A stretch of 64,000 nucleotides of DNA from Thiohalobacter sp. IOR34 (GTDB taxonomy: Bacteria > Pseudomonadota > Gammaproteobacteria > Thiohalobacterales > Thiohalobacteraceae): positions 407,438 to 471,437 of the forward strand of contig NZ_CP128988.1 of assembly GCF_030406045.1 (NCBI RefSeq). Reading direction: 5' to 3'. The notes beneath the pieces were generated by a model. The model did not search any database. It was given only the letters and a program-made list of their open reading frames with translations, and was not told where the DNA came from. The translations under genes and the position numbers were made by a program. Below, in pieces: positions 9,760 to 18,828 of this stretch. Position 1 is the first letter of the stretch. Each line of letters begins with the position of its first letter.

Positions 9760-10122
9760 ATGGGCAAGCCCGCCGGCAATACCGGTCTGCGCCGCCTGGT
9801 CAACGCCAGCCGTTTCTCCTGGCTGGGGCTGCGTGCGGCATGGCGTCACGAGGCGGCCTTCCGCCAGGAGCTGGCCGCCAGCCTGCTGTTGGTGCCGCTG
9901 GCCCTGTGGCTGGGGGAGGACGGGGTGGAGAAGGCGCTGTTGCTCGGTAGCTGGTTGCTGGTGCCGCTGGTCGAGCTGCTCAACTCGGCGCTGGAGGCGG
10001 CGCTGGACCGCATCGGTGAGGCGCAGCACGAACTCGCCGGGCGGGCCAAGGACATGGGATCGGCAGCGGTGCTGGTGGCGTTGGTCGATGCCGCGGCGGT
10101 CTGGGCACTGGTGTTGATCTGA
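9760..10122 (+). CDS. dgkA: Diacylglycerol kinase
   Basis: 120 residues from the ATG at 9760 (MGKPAGNTGLRRL), close to the 121 residues of E. coli DgkA. An integral inner-membrane enzyme with three helices that phosphorylates diacylglycerol to phosphatidic acid, recycling lipid by-products of envelope glycan modification. The catalytic segment LVELLNSALEAALDRI and the following GRAKDMGSAAV loop are intact. A longer in-frame start inside gcvPB is rejected because it adds a hydrophilic non-family leader. Confidence 0.95.
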   Translation: MGKPAGNTGLRRLVNASRFSWLGLRAAWRHEAAFRQELAASLLLVPLALWLGEDGVEKALLLGSWLLVPLVELLNSALEAALDRIGEAQHELAGRAKDMGSAAVLVALVDAAAVWALVLI

Positions 10123-10184
10123 ATCATGATTTTGACAAGGGTCGCAAAACCGACGAAAAAAACTATTCGGGAGGCTGGAAAACG

Positions 10185-11123
10185 ATGTCTGCACTGATCT
10201 GTGGTTCCTTTGCCTATGACACCATCATGGTGTTCCACGACAAGTTCAAGAACCACATCCTGCCGGACAAGGTGCACATCCTGAACGTCGCCTTCCATGT
10301 GCCGGAGATGCGTCGCGAGTTCGGCGGCTGTGCCGGCAACATCGCCTACAACCTCAAGCTGCTGGGCGGCGACCCGTTGCCCATGGGCACCATCGGCAAC
10401 GATTTCGGTCCCTATGCCGAGTGGATGGATGCCTGCGGCGTGCCACGCACCCACCTCAAGGTGATCGACGAGACCTACACGGCCCAGGCCTTCATCACCA
10501 CCGACATGGACGACAACCAGATCATCGCCTTCCATCCGGGAGCGATGGATTTCGCCCATCACAACCAGGTCGGGGATGCCGAGGATATCCGCATCGGCAT
10601 GGTCTCGCCGGACGGCCGCGACGGCATGATCGAGCATGCCACCCAGTTCGCCGAGGCCGGCATCCCCTTCATCTTCGATCCGGGACAGGGGCTGCCGCTG
10701 TTCGGTGGCGAGGATCTGAAGACCTTCATCGACCAGGCGAGTTACGTGTGCGTCAACGACTACGAGGCCGAGCTGTTGCAGGAGCGTACCGGGTTGTCGC
10801 CGCACGAGATCGCGGAGCGGGTCGAGGCGTTGATCATCACCCGCGGGGCCAGGGGCTCGGAGATCTATCTGCCACAGCACCGCATCGACATCCCGGCGGC
10901 GCCGGCCCGCGAGCTGGCCGATCCCACCGGCTGCGGCGACGCCTACCGGGCCGGCCTGCTGTACGGCCTGATGCACGATCTCGACTGGGAGGTCACCGGC
11001 CGCATCGCGGCATTGATGGGGGCGATCAAGATCGAGTCGCACGGCACCCAGAACCACCGCTTCGACCGGGCCGGTTTCGAGGCGCGCTACAAGGAGAGCT
11101 TCGGCCATGCCCTGGCCTGGTAA
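10185..11123 (+). CDS. PfkB/ribokinase-family carbohydrate kinase
   Basis: 312 residues with the PfkB fold. It has an N-terminal FGGCAGNIAYNLKLLGG substrate-binding segment and the C-terminal signature DPTGCGDAYRAGLLYGL, whose Asp is the catalytic base. The sequence resembles the adenosine-kinase-like carbohydrate kinases common in sulfur-oxidising gammaproteobacteria; the natural substrate (adenosine, ribose or another sugar) cannot be assigned. A GGGAGG ribosome-binding site precedes the ATG. A TTGACA hexamer lies at 10132-10137 in the 62-base spacer after dgkA, but no convincing -10 follows at standard distance. Confidence 0.88.
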   Translation: MSALICGSFAYDTIMVFHDKFKNHILPDKVHILNVAFHVPEMRREFGGCAGNIAYNLKLLGGDPLPMGTIGNDFGPYAEWMDACGVPRTHLKVIDETYTAQAFITTDMDDNQIIAFHPGAMDFAHHNQVGDAEDIRIGMVSPDGRDGMIEHATQFAEAGIPFIFDPGQGLPLFGGEDLKTFIDQASYVCVNDYEAELLQERTGLSPHEIAERVEALIITRGARGSEIYLPQHRIDIPAAPARELADPTGCGDAYRAGLLYGLMHDLDWEVTGRIAALMGAIKIESHGTQNHRFDRAGFEARYKESFGHALAW

Positions 11124-11139
11124 CGGCAGGCGGGGGGCG

Positions 11140-11370
11140 ATGGCTGTCCGGCGCACGCTGTTTCTGGGGCTGCTGCTTTCCCTGGCGGCCTGTTCCGGCA
11201 GCGAGCAGGGGACGGCCGGCGAGGATGAGGCCCGCCCCGCCTCACGGCTGCCGGCGGACAATGTATTCAGCGGCCAGGTCCGCGCCCTGGAAAAGGCGGA
11301 GGGGCTGGAACAGACCCTGCGCGAGGCCGAACAGCGTCAGCGCCGGCAGATCGAGCAACAGACGCGCTGA
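11140..11370 (+). CDS. Small predicted lipoprotein
   Basis: 76 residues from the ATG at 11140 (MAVRRTLFLGLLLSL), preceded by CAGGCGGGGGG. A signal peptide ends in a clear lipobox LSLAAC, with Cys19 as the predicted lipidated residue. The mature part is short, polar and probably helical, with a Glu/Gln/Arg-rich C terminus (REAEQRQRRQIEQQTR). I recognise no family. It lies between the PfkB kinase and yqhA with short spacers, so co-transcription is likely. Confidence 0.75.
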   Translation: MAVRRTLFLGLLLSLAACSGSEQGTAGEDEARPASRLPADNVFSGQVRALEKAEGLEQTLREAEQRQRRQIEQQTR

Positions 11371-11390
11371 GGTGACGGGAAGAGACGAAG

Positions 11391-11882
11391 ATGCTTGAAC
11401 GAATCGTGGAACAGACCCTCTACGCCAGCCGCTGGCTGCTGGCGCCGATCTTTCTCGGCCTCAGCCTGGCGCTGGTCGGCCTGGGTATCAAGTTCTTTCA
11501 GGAGGTGCTGCACCTGTTGCCGCTGATCCTGGAGATGAGCGAGGCCAACCTGGTACTGACCCTGCTGGCCCTGATCGACCTGACCCTGGTCGGCAGCCTG
11601 ATCGTGATGGTGATGTTCTCGGGCTACGAGAACTTCGTTTCCAAGATCGATCTCAAGGATGGCGAGGACAAGCTCGGCTGGCTGGGCAAGCTGGATTCCG
11701 GCACCCTCAAGCTCAAGGTGGCGGCCTCCATCGTGGCCATCTCCTCCATCCACCTGCTGCGCATCTTCATGAATGCCGAGCAGATCGATAACGGCAAGCT
11801 GATGTGGTACGTCATCCTGCACCTGACCTTCGTCGTCTCCGCTCTGCTGGTGGCCTATATCGACAAGCTCACCAAGCATTGA
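11391..11882 (+). CDS. UPF0114 family membrane protein YqhA
   Basis: 163 residues with about four predicted transmembrane helices (for example [20 protein letters not shown] and [13 protein letters not shown]) and the family segment [11 protein letters not shown]0114/YqhA proteins are inner-membrane proteins of unknown function, some annotated as channel-like. The stop codon at 11880-11882 is followed almost at once by a run of inverted repeats, so this is probably the end of the transcription unit. Confidence 0.88.
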   Translation: MLERIVEQTLYASRWLLAPIFLGLSLALVGLGIKFFQEVLHLLPLILEMSEANLVLTLLALIDLTLVGSLIVMVMFSGYENFVSKIDLKDGEDKLGWLGKLDSGTLKLKVAASIVAISSIHLLRIFMNAEQIDNGKLMWYVILHLTFVVSALLVAYIDKLTKH

Positions 11883-11906
11883 ATCCTTGGTGCAATATGC
11901 GGCTGT

Positions 11907-12272
11907 TAGCCTGGATATTGCACCAAGGCAGGCTCCGTGGCCGGGGTGGCAGGATGGCGCGGTACCCCTTGCGCCTCGATCGCGGCCTGGAGACCGCTCC
12001 TACGCCAACACATTGTGCCGCCATGCCCCGTAGGAGCGGCTCCCCGGCCGCGATGGGTTTGACCGCCGAAATCGCGGCGTGGACGCCGCTCCTACAGGGT
12101 AGGGCGGAACCTCTTGTTTTGTAGGAGCGGCCTCCAGGCCGCGATCGGGGGATCCACGGCGGGCAATGCCCGGAGTCAATCGAACAGGCACAAAGCCGGG
12201 TTACGCGTTCCCGATCCATTTGCCAGCCTGCACGCCGACCATGCAGACCGCCTTGGTGCAATATGCGGGTTA
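11907..12272. mobile_element. Family D MITE-like element (copy D1) carrying a REP cluster
   Basis: The left end is TAGCCTGGATATTGCACC at 11907; the right end is the inverse, with CCTTGGTGCAATATGCGG at 12251-12268 followed by GTTA. A second, oppositely oriented end (11885-11902) abuts the left end, making a head-to-head palindrome at 11885-11928. The interior includes TCGAACAGGCACAAA (about 12179), also present in D3 and, with one base changed, in inverse form in D2. The element is longer than the 250 bp D2/D3 copies because it holds four REP units. Its last bases supply the TAA stop of yyaL (12270-12272). No coding capacity seen. Confidence 0.7.
11979..12145. repeat. Cluster of four GTAG-headed REP palindromes in alternating orientation
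   Basis: Units of about 25 bases of the form GTAGGAGCGGCctccagGCCGCGAT occur at 11979-12003 (-), 12030-12054 (+), 12071-12095 (-) and 12121-12145 (+). The GTAG head and imperfect GC-rich hairpin are the hallmarks of REP sequences mobilised by RAYT (TnpA-REP) transposases. The alternating orientation is BIME-like. No RAYT gene is present in the window. The cluster lies inside element D1, in the 387-base spacer between yqhA and yyaL. Confidence 0.85.
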
Positions 12273-14327
12273 GGCCAGCAGCTCGCGCAGCGTCCGGGCA
12301 TCCTTCGCCGGCGGCAGGCAGCGCCCGTCGCGGCAGACATAGGCGATCGGCCGGTCTGCGGCCGGCTGCTCGCCGAGCAGGCCCGGCAGCGGGCCGGCCC
12401 CGGGGGGGATGACGAGGCGGAGCCGCCCCGGTGCGAAGTCCTGCGCCGCCCCCCAGCCGGCCATGAGCTGCGGCTCGCCGCGCAGGATCAGGGTCGCGCC
12501 CGGATAGAGCCATTCCTCGAGGGCCGTGAGCAGGCTGCCACAGGCGTGCGGGTTGTGGGCCAGGGCACCGCCCAGCGCCTCCAGGCCGCGTTCGGCCGCC
12601 GCCAGGTAACGGGGTTCGCCCAGCAGCCGGCCGAGCCGCAGCAGGGCGCGCAGGGCGACGCCGTTGCCGGCCGGGATGGCCTCGTCATGGGCCGGCTTGC
12701 TGCGCTGGATCAGGTGTTCGTGGTCGTCGGCGGTGAAGAAGAATCCTCCCTTCGGATCCTCGAAGCGGCTCAGCAGCAGCTCGGCCAGTTCGATGGCGAA
12801 GTCGAGTTCGCCCGCGCGCCAGCGCAGCTGCAGCAGCTCGAGGATGGCATCGAGGAGATAGGCATGGTCGTCGAGGTAGGCGCCGTGACGCGCCTGGCCG
12901 TCGCGGTAGCTGGCCAGCAGGCGGCCGTCCCGCCACAGCCTGTTGCGAATGAAGTCCAGGGCGGCGGTGGCGGCCTCGCCCCAGGCGGGTTGCCGCAGAT
13001 GACGGGCGGCGATCGCCAGGCCGCGGATCGTCAGCGCGTTCCAGGCGGTGAGGATCTTGTCGTCGCGGCCGGGCGGGGTGCGTTCGGCGCGTGACCCGGC
13101 GAGGCGCCGGCGGGCCACCGCCAGGCGTTCGCCCACCTGTTCCGGGGTCAGGCCGAAACGTCTGGCCAGTTCGTCGGCCGTGGCGCAGACCCGCAGATGC
13201 CAGCGGCCCTCGAAGTTGGCCGCCCTGTCGAGTCCGAAGCGGGCCGCGACCAGGGGATAGTCCTCGGCCGCGACCTGCGCCCGCACCGCCTCCGGCGTCC
13301 ACAGGTAGAAGTGTCCCTCGCCGCCCTCGCTGTCGGCGTCGAGCGCCGAGTAGAAGCCGCCCTCCGGGGCCTGCATCTCGCGCAGCGTCCACTCGGCCGT
13401 CTCCCGCGCGATGCGTGCGAACAGCGCTCGCCCGGTGGCGGCATGGGTCTCGGCATAGAGGGCCAGCAGGGCCGCGTTGTCATAGAGCATCTTCTCGAAG
13501 TGCGGGATCTCCCACTGGGCATCCACCGAATAACGGTAGAAGCCCCCGCCGATCTGGTCGTAGAGGCCGCCGTGGGCCATGCGTTGCAGGCTGATCTCGA
13601 CCATCTCCAGGGCGCGGGAATCTGCCGTGCCGCTGGCGCGGGAGCGGGCCCAGTGGCGCAGCAGTCGCTCCAGGCTGGTCGGGTGGGGGAATTTGGGGGC
13701 GCCGCCAAAGCCGCCGTGGCGCGGTTCGAACTGCTGTTCGAGCTGGTTGCGGGCGACGTCCAGCGGCAGGGGGGTGAGTGGCCCGGCCGCTGGCGGCGGC
13801 ACGGCCAGCGATTGCAGGGCCTCCAGCAGCTCCGCGTTCTGCGCCTCGATCTCGTTCCGGCGCTCGCGGTAGAGGGTCGCGATGTGCTCCAGCAGCTCGC
13901 CGAAGCCGGGCAGGCCATGGCGCGGCCGGGACGGGAAATAGGTGCCGGCGAAGAAAGGGATCCGGTCGTCCGGGGTCAGGAAGACGGTCAGCGGCCAGCC
14001 GCCGGGTCGCTGGGTGAGCAGCGAGTGGGCGTTCTGGTAGATCCGGTCCAGATCGGGCCGCTCCTCCCGGTCGACCTTGATGTTGACGAACAGCCGGTTC
14101 ATCAGCGCCGCCAGGGCCGGGTCCTCGAAGCACTCGTGGGCCATCACATGGCACCAGTGGCAGGCGGAATAGCCGATGGAGAGCAGGATCGGCCGGTCCA
14201 GCTCGCGGGCGAGCGCCAAGGCCTCGCTGTCCCAGGGTTGCCAGGCGACCGGGTTCTCGGCGTGCTGCAGCAGATAGGGGCTGGTCTCGCCAGCCAGCCG
14301 GTTGCCCGGCGTGGTCGGGTCATGCAT
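12270..14327 (-). CDS. YyaL-type thioredoxin-domain protein (DUF255)
   Basis: 685 residues from the ATG whose first base is 14327 (MHDPTTPGNRLAGETSPYLLQHAENPV). The N-terminal thioredoxin-like DUF255 domain has the redox-like motif SACHWCHVMAHECF around residue 55, followed by an (alpha/alpha)-barrel domain resembling cellobiose epimerases and six-hairpin glycosidases (GGFYRYSVDAQWEIPHFEKM). YyaL proteins, like human SPATA20, have no settled function. The frame could extend 59 codons upstream, but that stretch covers the divergent promoter region and is not family-like. The TAA stop is contributed by the right end of element D1. Confidence 0.9.
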   Translation of the reverse strand: MHDPTTPGNRLAGETSPYLLQHAENPVAWQPWDSEALALARELDRPILLSIGYSACHWCHVMAHECFEDPALAALMNRLFVNIKVDREERPDLDRIYQNAHSLLTQRPGGWPLTVFLTPDDRIPFFAGTYFPSRPRHGLPGFGELLEHIATLYRERRNEIEAQNAELLEALQSLAVPPPAAGPLTPLPLDVARNQLEQQFEPRHGGFGGAPKFPHPTSLERLLRHWARSRASGTADSRALEMVEISLQRMAHGGLYDQIGGGFYRYSVDAQWEIPHFEKMLYDNAALLALYAETHAATGRALFARIARETAEWTLREMQAPEGGFYSALDADSEGGEGHFYLWTPEAVRAQVAAEDYPLVAARFGLDRAANFEGRWHLRVCATADELARRFGLTPEQVGERLAVARRRLAGSRAERTPPGRDDKILTAWNALTIRGLAIAARHLRQPAWGEAATAALDFIRNRLWRDGRLLASYRDGQARHGAYLDDHAYLLDAILELLQLRWRAGELDFAIELAELLLSRFEDPKGGFFFTADDHEHLIQRSKPAHDEAIPAGNGVALRALLRLGRLLGEPRYLAAAERGLEALGGALAHNPHACGSLLTALEEWLYPGATLILRGEPQLMAGWGAAQDFAPGRLRLVIPPGAGPLPGLLGEQPAADRPIAYVCRDGRCLPPAKDARTLRELLA

Positions 14328-14484
14328 GGTGGTCGCCAATTCCTGAGTGCGGCACTCAACTATACGGCGCGCCATGGGGGGACTCAAGCGCACGAAGTCT
14401 GGGCTTTTCGGGCGGATTCTGCTTAAATGGGCCGCTGCGCACGGATTCGTGTGCCTTTGCCTGTCGATCCCAGAATCCCCTGTC

Positions 14485-15207
14485 ATGGACCTCTCCGTCG
14501 TCATCCCCGTCTACAACGAACAGGACAACATCCAGCCGCTGGTGGACGAGATCCGCGCCGCGCTGGAGGGCGTGCTGGACTACGAGGTCGTCTATGTCGA
14601 CGACGGCAGCACCGATGCCACCCTGGAACGGCTGCGAGCGGCCCGCGCCGGCTTGCCGCGGCTGCGCATCCTGCGTCATGCCGAGAGCTGTGGCCAGAGT
14701 ACCGCGGTGCGCAGCGGGGTGAAGGCGGCGCGGGCGCCCTGGATCGCGACCCTGGACGGTGATGGTCAGAACGACCCGGCCGACATCCCGCGCCTGTACC
14801 GGGCGGCGACCGCCGAGGACGCGCCGCCGGACCTCTGGCTGATCGCCGGCTGGCGCCGCCGCCGTCAGGATTCGCCGCTGAAGAAGTTCTCCTCCCGGGT
14901 CGCCAATGCCGTGCGCAGCCGCCTGCTGCACGACGACACGCCGGACACCGGCTGCGGGCTCAAGCTGTTCCGCCGCGATGGCTTCCTCGAACTGCCCTAC
15001 TTCGACCACATGCACCGCTTCCTGCCGGCGCTGGTGCTGCGCGCCGGCGGCCAGGTGCGTTCGGTGGAGGTCAACCACCGGCCCCGCCAGCGGGGGGTCA
15101 GCAAGTACGGCCTGCACAACCGGCTGTGGGTGGGTATCGTCGACCTGTTCGGCGTCATCTGGCTGCAGCGCCGGGCGCGGCGGCCGCAGCTCTCGGAAGT
15201 CGATTGA
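14485..15207 (+). CDS. Family 2 glycosyltransferase, polyprenyl-phosphate sugar synthase type
   Basis: 240 residues from the ATG at 14485 (MDLSVVIPVYNEQDN). GT-A fold with a DDGSTD motif (about residues 37-42) and the DXD-like DGDGQNDP (about 88-95). No C-terminal membrane helices are evident, so it resembles the soluble dolichol/undecaprenyl-phosphate mannose or glucose synthases. It is followed directly by a DedA/TVP38 membrane protein and a GT39 transferase, suggesting it makes the undecaprenyl-phosphate-linked sugar used by the latter. The sugar is unknown. Confidence 0.88.
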   Translation: MDLSVVIPVYNEQDNIQPLVDEIRAALEGVLDYEVVYVDDGSTDATLERLRAARAGLPRLRILRHAESCGQSTAVRSGVKAARAPWIATLDGDGQNDPADIPRLYRAATAEDAPPDLWLIAGWRRRRQDSPLKKFSSRVANAVRSRLLHDDTPDTGCGLKLFRRDGFLELPYFDHMHRFLPALVLRAGGQVRSVEVNHRPRQRGVSKYGLHNRLWVGIVDLFGVIWLQRRARRPQLSEVD

Positions 15208-15214
15208 CCGCCCG

Positions 15215-15907
15215 GTGTTGAAGCCCCGCGTCATCCTCAAGGGCCTGCTGGTGATCGGCGTGCTGGTGCTGGCCGGCTACCTGCTCAACGGCCTGATCGA
15301 CACCGCCTGGATCGATGCCCACGTGCGCGGCCGCGGCCCGGTCGGGGAGCTGCTGTTCATCGTCGCCGGCGGGCTGCTGATCACCTTCGGCCTGTCGCGG
15401 CAGGTGATCGCCTTTCTCGGCGGTTATGGCTTCGGTTTCGTCGAGGGTAGCCTGCTCGGGCTGCTGGCGGCGGTGCTGGGCTGTGTCAGCGCCTTCTATG
15501 TCGCGCGCTGGCTGGGCCGTGGCTGGGTGTTGCGCCACTACTCGGGGCGGGTGCGCCGCATCGATGGCTTCATCCACGACAACCCCTTCTCCATGACCCT
15601 GCTGATTCGCCTCTTGCCGGTGGGCAGCAACCTGCTGGTCAACCTGGCGGCCGGGGTGTCCAGCGTGCGCAGCCTGCCCTTCTTCCTCGGTTCGGCGCTG
15701 GGCTACGTCCCGCAGACCGCGGTGTTCGCGCTGATCGGCAGCGGCATCAGCGTCGACCCCCTGTTCCGCATCAGCGTGGCGGTGGCGGCCTTCGTCCTCT
15801 CGGCGCTGCTCGGTGTCTATCTCTACCGCCGCTACCGCCACGGCCGTCACCTCGACCGGGAACTGGAGGCGGAGCTGGGTGCGGTCGAGGAGACGGCGGG
15901 CGACTGA
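15215..15907 (+). CDS. TVP38/TMEM64 (DedA-like) membrane protein
   Basis: About 230 residues from the GTG at 15215 (a TTG one codon later is also possible); no ATG fits the N terminus. Several hydrophobic helices and the SNARE-associated (DedA/VTT) core are visible: FLGGYGFGFVEGSLLGL, then RLLPVGSNLLVNLAAGVSSV. DedA-superfamily proteins include undecaprenyl-phosphate and phospholipid translocases. It lies between a GT2 and a GT39 gene with 7- and 42-base spacers, so recycling or flipping of the lipid carrier used by those enzymes is a plausible role, but inferred. Confidence 0.85.
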   Translation: MLKPRVILKGLLVIGVLVLAGYLLNGLIDTAWIDAHVRGRGPVGELLFIVAGGLLITFGLSRQVIAFLGGYGFGFVEGSLLGLLAAVLGCVSAFYVARWLGRGWVLRHYSGRVRRIDGFIHDNPFSMTLLIRLLPVGSNLLVNLAAGVSSVRSLPFFLGSALGYVPQTAVFALIGSGISVDPLFRISVAVAAFVLSALLGVYLYRRYRHGRHLDRELEAELGAVEETAGD

Positions 15908-15949
15908 GGACCGGCGCCGGCCGGCCGCTTGGGGTACACTGCCGTCGCC

Positions 15950-17563
15950 ATGACGCCCCCCGCTCCGCACAACCCGCCCTGGTCCTGGCCGGCGCTGGCC
16001 GCGCTCTGGCTGCTGGTGGTGGTCACCGCCCTGCTGCTGCGGCCGCTGCTGCCGGTCGACGAGACCCGCTACGTCAGCGTTGCCTGGGAGATGTGGCTGC
16101 GCGGCGACTTCCTGGTGCCGCACCTCAACGGCCAGACCTATGCCCACAAGCCGCCGCTGCTGTTCTGGCTGATGCAGGCCGGCTGGGCGCTGTTCGGCGT
16201 CAACGACTGGTGGCCGCGGCTGGTGGCGCCGCTGGTGGCGCTGGCCAATCTCTGGCTCACCGCTTCGCTGGCGCGCCGCCTCTGGCCACGGCAACCGGCG
16301 ATCGCCGCCCAGGCCCCCTGGTTGCTCTTCGCCATCCTGCTCTGGACCGGTTTCCAGACCCTCACCCAGTTCGACATGTTGATCGTCTTCTGCACCCTGC
16401 TCGGTCTGTTGGGGCTGCTGCAGGCGGGGCAGGGCGAGGCGCGTGGCTGGTGGCTGTTCGGTCTGGCCATCGGCCTCGGCATCCTCGCCAAGGGGCCGGT
16501 GATCCTGCTGCATCTGCTGCCGGCGGCCCTGGCCGGTCCCTGGTGGGCGCCACGCCCGGCGGGCGGCAGCTGGCGCTGGTACCGGGGGCTGGGCGCCGGC
16601 GTGCTGCTCGGCGCTGCCATCGGCCTGGCCTGGGCGGTCCCCGCCGGCATCGCCGGTGGCGAGGCCTACCGCCATGCCATCTTCTGGGGACAGACCGCCA
16701 ACCGGGTGGTCAACTCCTTCGCCCACCGCCAGCCCTGGTGGTGGTATCTGCCGCTGCTGCCGCTGATGCTGCTGCCCTGGTCGCTGTGGCCGCGGCTCTG
16801 GCGGCGCGGCGCCGCTGCGCTCGCTGGGGAGGGCTGGGCGCTGCGCTTCCTGCTGGCCTGGCTGCTGCCGGTGTTCATCGCCTTCAGCCTGGTCAGCGGC
16901 AAGCAGGTGAAGTACCTGCTGCCGCTGTTCCCGGGCCTGGCCCTGTACGCCGCCTGGCGTCTCGACCGGCTGCCGGCGCCGGCCCGCGAACCGCGCGCCT
17001 GGCTGGGCCCGGCCATGCTGCTGGCGCTGGCGGCAGCGCTGTTCCTGGCACCGTCGCTGTTGCACCCGGAGCGGGCGCCCTGGCTGGCGGAGATTTCGCC
17101 GCTGTGGGGACTGGCACCGCTGCTGCTGGCCGTGGCCCTGGCCGGCGTGCGGCCGCGCAGCCAGCTCCAGTCGCTGGCCCTGACCGCCACTGCCAGCGCC
17201 CTGGTGATCGTCGTGCTGCATCTCGCCGTGCTGCGGGTCGCGGCACCGGCCTACGACCTGCGACCGCTGGCCGGGCGTATCCACGCGCTGCAGGCGGCCG
17301 GCCGGCCGGTGGCTCATGTCGGCAAGTACCATGGCCAGTTCCAGTTCCTCGGCCGGCTGCGTCGGCCGCTGGCGGTGGTGCCGGAGTGGGAGGCGCTGGA
17401 CTGGGCGCGGGCCCATCCCGACGGCTATCTGGTGCTCTACAACAGCGACTGGAAGGGGCCGAAACAGGGCGCGGAATACGTCCAGGACTATCGTGGGCAG
17501 GCCGACGACCTGGCGCTGTGGTCGGCCTCGGCGCTGCTCGCCGCGGCAGAGAGGGCGCCCTAG
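15950..17563 (+). CDS. ArnT-like family 39 glycosyltransferase
   Basis: 537 residues from the ATG at 15950; an upstream TTG at 15929 is less likely. Polytopic membrane protein with the GT39/ArnT N-terminal signature PVDETRYVSVAWEM and HKPPLLFWLMQ in the first periplasmic loop, then about ten hydrophobic segments and a small C-terminal domain. ArnT-type enzymes transfer a sugar from undecaprenyl phosphate to lipid A or other acceptors on the periplasmic face. Together with the upstream GT2 and DedA-like genes it looks like a compact envelope-glycan modification cassette. Acceptor and sugar unknown. Confidence 0.88.
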   Translation: MTPPAPHNPPWSWPALAALWLLVVVTALLLRPLLPVDETRYVSVAWEMWLRGDFLVPHLNGQTYAHKPPLLFWLMQAGWALFGVNDWWPRLVAPLVALANLWLTASLARRLWPRQPAIAAQAPWLLFAILLWTGFQTLTQFDMLIVFCTLLGLLGLLQAGQGEARGWWLFGLAIGLGILAKGPVILLHLLPAALAGPWWAPRPAGGSWRWYRGLGAGVLLGAAIGLAWAVPAGIAGGEAYRHAIFWGQTANRVVNSFAHRQPWWWYLPLLPLMLLPWSLWPRLWRRGAAALAGEGWALRFLLAWLLPVFIAFSLVSGKQVKYLLPLFPGLALYAAWRLDRLPAPAREPRAWLGPAMLLALAAALFLAPSLLHPERAPWLAEISPLWGLAPLLLAVALAGVRPRSQLQSLALTATASALVIVVLHLAVLRVAAPAYDLRPLAGRIHALQAAGRPVAHVGKYHGQFQFLGRLRRPLAVVPEWEALDWARAHPDGYLVLYNSDWKGPKQGAEYVQDYRGQADDLALWSASALLAAAERAP

Positions 17564-17603
17564 GGGTGGTAGAATGTCGCACCCCATGACGAGTGACCGC
17601 CCC

Positions 17604-18815
17604 ATGACCGCTGAACCCGCCGCCGAGCACCTGCCTGCCCTGCGTCTCAAGAAACGCGAGGAGCGCCGGCTGCGCGCCGGTCATCTGTGGGTCTACAGCA
17701 ACGAGGTGGATACGGCGAGGACCCCGCTGTCCGCCTTCGAGCCGGGGCAGCCGGTGGAGATCCAGCAGGCCGGCGGCAAGCCGCTCGGTACCGGCTACGT
17801 CAATCCGCATTCCCTGATCTGCGCACGCCTGGTGAGCCGCGATCCGCGTCATGTCCTCGGTCGCTCGCTGCTGGTGCACCGCCTCAACATCGCCCTGGCG
17901 CTGCGCGAGCGGCTGCATGCGACGCCCTGCTACCGCCTGGTGTACGGCGAGAGCGACGGTCTGCCGGGGCTGGTGGTGGACCGCTACGGTGACTGGCTGT
18001 CGGTGCAGATCGGCACCGCCGGCATGGAGCGCGTGCGCGATGCCGTGGTCGAGGCGCTCGACAAGGTGCTGCGTCCGCGGGGCATGGTGCTGCGCAATGA
18101 CGCGCCGGTGCGGGAGCAGGAAGGACTGGAACGCTATGTCGAGGTCCTCGGCGAGGTGCCGGAGACGGTCGAGTTGGTGGAGAACGGCTGCCGCTTCCGG
18201 GTCTCCTTGCACAGCGGCCAGAAGACCGGCTGGTTCTACGACCAGGCCGACAACCGGGCGCGGCTGGCACGCTATGTCCGCGGGGCGCGTGTGCTGGACC
18301 TGTTCAGCTATGTCGGTGGCTGGGGTATCCAGGCGCTGCGCCAGGGTGCCGCCTCGGCGCTCTGTGTGGACGCTTCGGCCGAGGCGCTGGCGCGTGTGGC
18401 CGAGAATGCCGGCCTGAACGAGGTGGCGGCCCGGCTCGAGACGCGCCGCGGCGATGCATTCGAGGTGCTCAAGGCGCTGCGCGAAGAGGGGGAACGCTTC
18501 GACGTGGTGATCTGCGATCCGCCGGCCTTCATCAAGCGGCGCAAGGATCTGAAGGTCGGCAGCGAGGCCTACCAGCGGCTCGCCCAGCAGGCCATGCAGC
18601 TGCTCACCCGTGACGGGCTGCTGGTCAACTGTTCCTGCTCCTTCCACATGCAGGCGGACAGCTTCCAGAAACTGACCCTGCGCGCCGCCCGCCACCTGGG
18701 CCGCGAGCTGCAGTTGCTGGAACGTGGCCAGCAGTCGGCCGACCACCCCGTGCACCCCGCCATTCCCGAGACCGACTACCTGAAGGTCCTGTTCTGCCGG
18801 GCGCTGGCCGGCTGA
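17604..18815 (+). CDS. rlmI: 23S rRNA (cytosine-C5)-methyltransferase RlmI family
   Basis: 403 residues if the ATG at 17604 is used; in-frame ATGs at 17574 and 17586 are also possible and no strong ribosome-binding site decides. The N-terminal PUA domain ([20 protein letters not shown]) is followed by an EEHUD-like segment and a Rossmann methyltransferase domain with SAM motif [12 protein letters not shown], the motif CDPPAFIK and the cysteine-bearing NCSCSFHM. RlmI modifies C1962 of 23S rRNA. The gene sits 13 bases before lgt. Confidence 0.9.
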   Translation: MTAEPAAEHLPALRLKKREERRLRAGHLWVYSNEVDTARTPLSAFEPGQPVEIQQAGGKPLGTGYVNPHSLICARLVSRDPRHVLGRSLLVHRLNIALALRERLHATPCYRLVYGESDGLPGLVVDRYGDWLSVQIGTAGMERVRDAVVEALDKVLRPRGMVLRNDAPVREQEGLERYVEVLGEVPETVELVENGCRFRVSLHSGQKTGWFYDQADNRARLARYVRGARVLDLFSYVGGWGIQALRQGAASALCVDASAEALARVAENAGLNEVAARLETRRGDAFEVLKALREEGERFDVVICDPPAFIKRRKDLKVGSEAYQRLAQQAMQLLTRDGLLVNCSCSFHMQADSFQKLTLRAARHLGRELQLLERGQQSADHPVHPAIPETDYLKVLFCRALAG

Positions 18816-18828
18816 GGGGTCCAATGCC

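Noticed and set aside
10132-10160. Sigma-70 promoter before the PfkB kinase
   Set aside because: A TTGACA is present but no acceptable -10 box occurs at 16-18 bases spacing.
11907-12272. CRISPR array at the REP cluster
   Set aside because: Units alternate in orientation with irregular spacing and no cas genes; this is REP/BIME structure.
15155-17650. 831-residue minus-strand open frame antisense to the GT39 region
   Set aside because: Gln/Arg/Gly-rich shadow frame opposite clear membrane-protein genes; no motifs.
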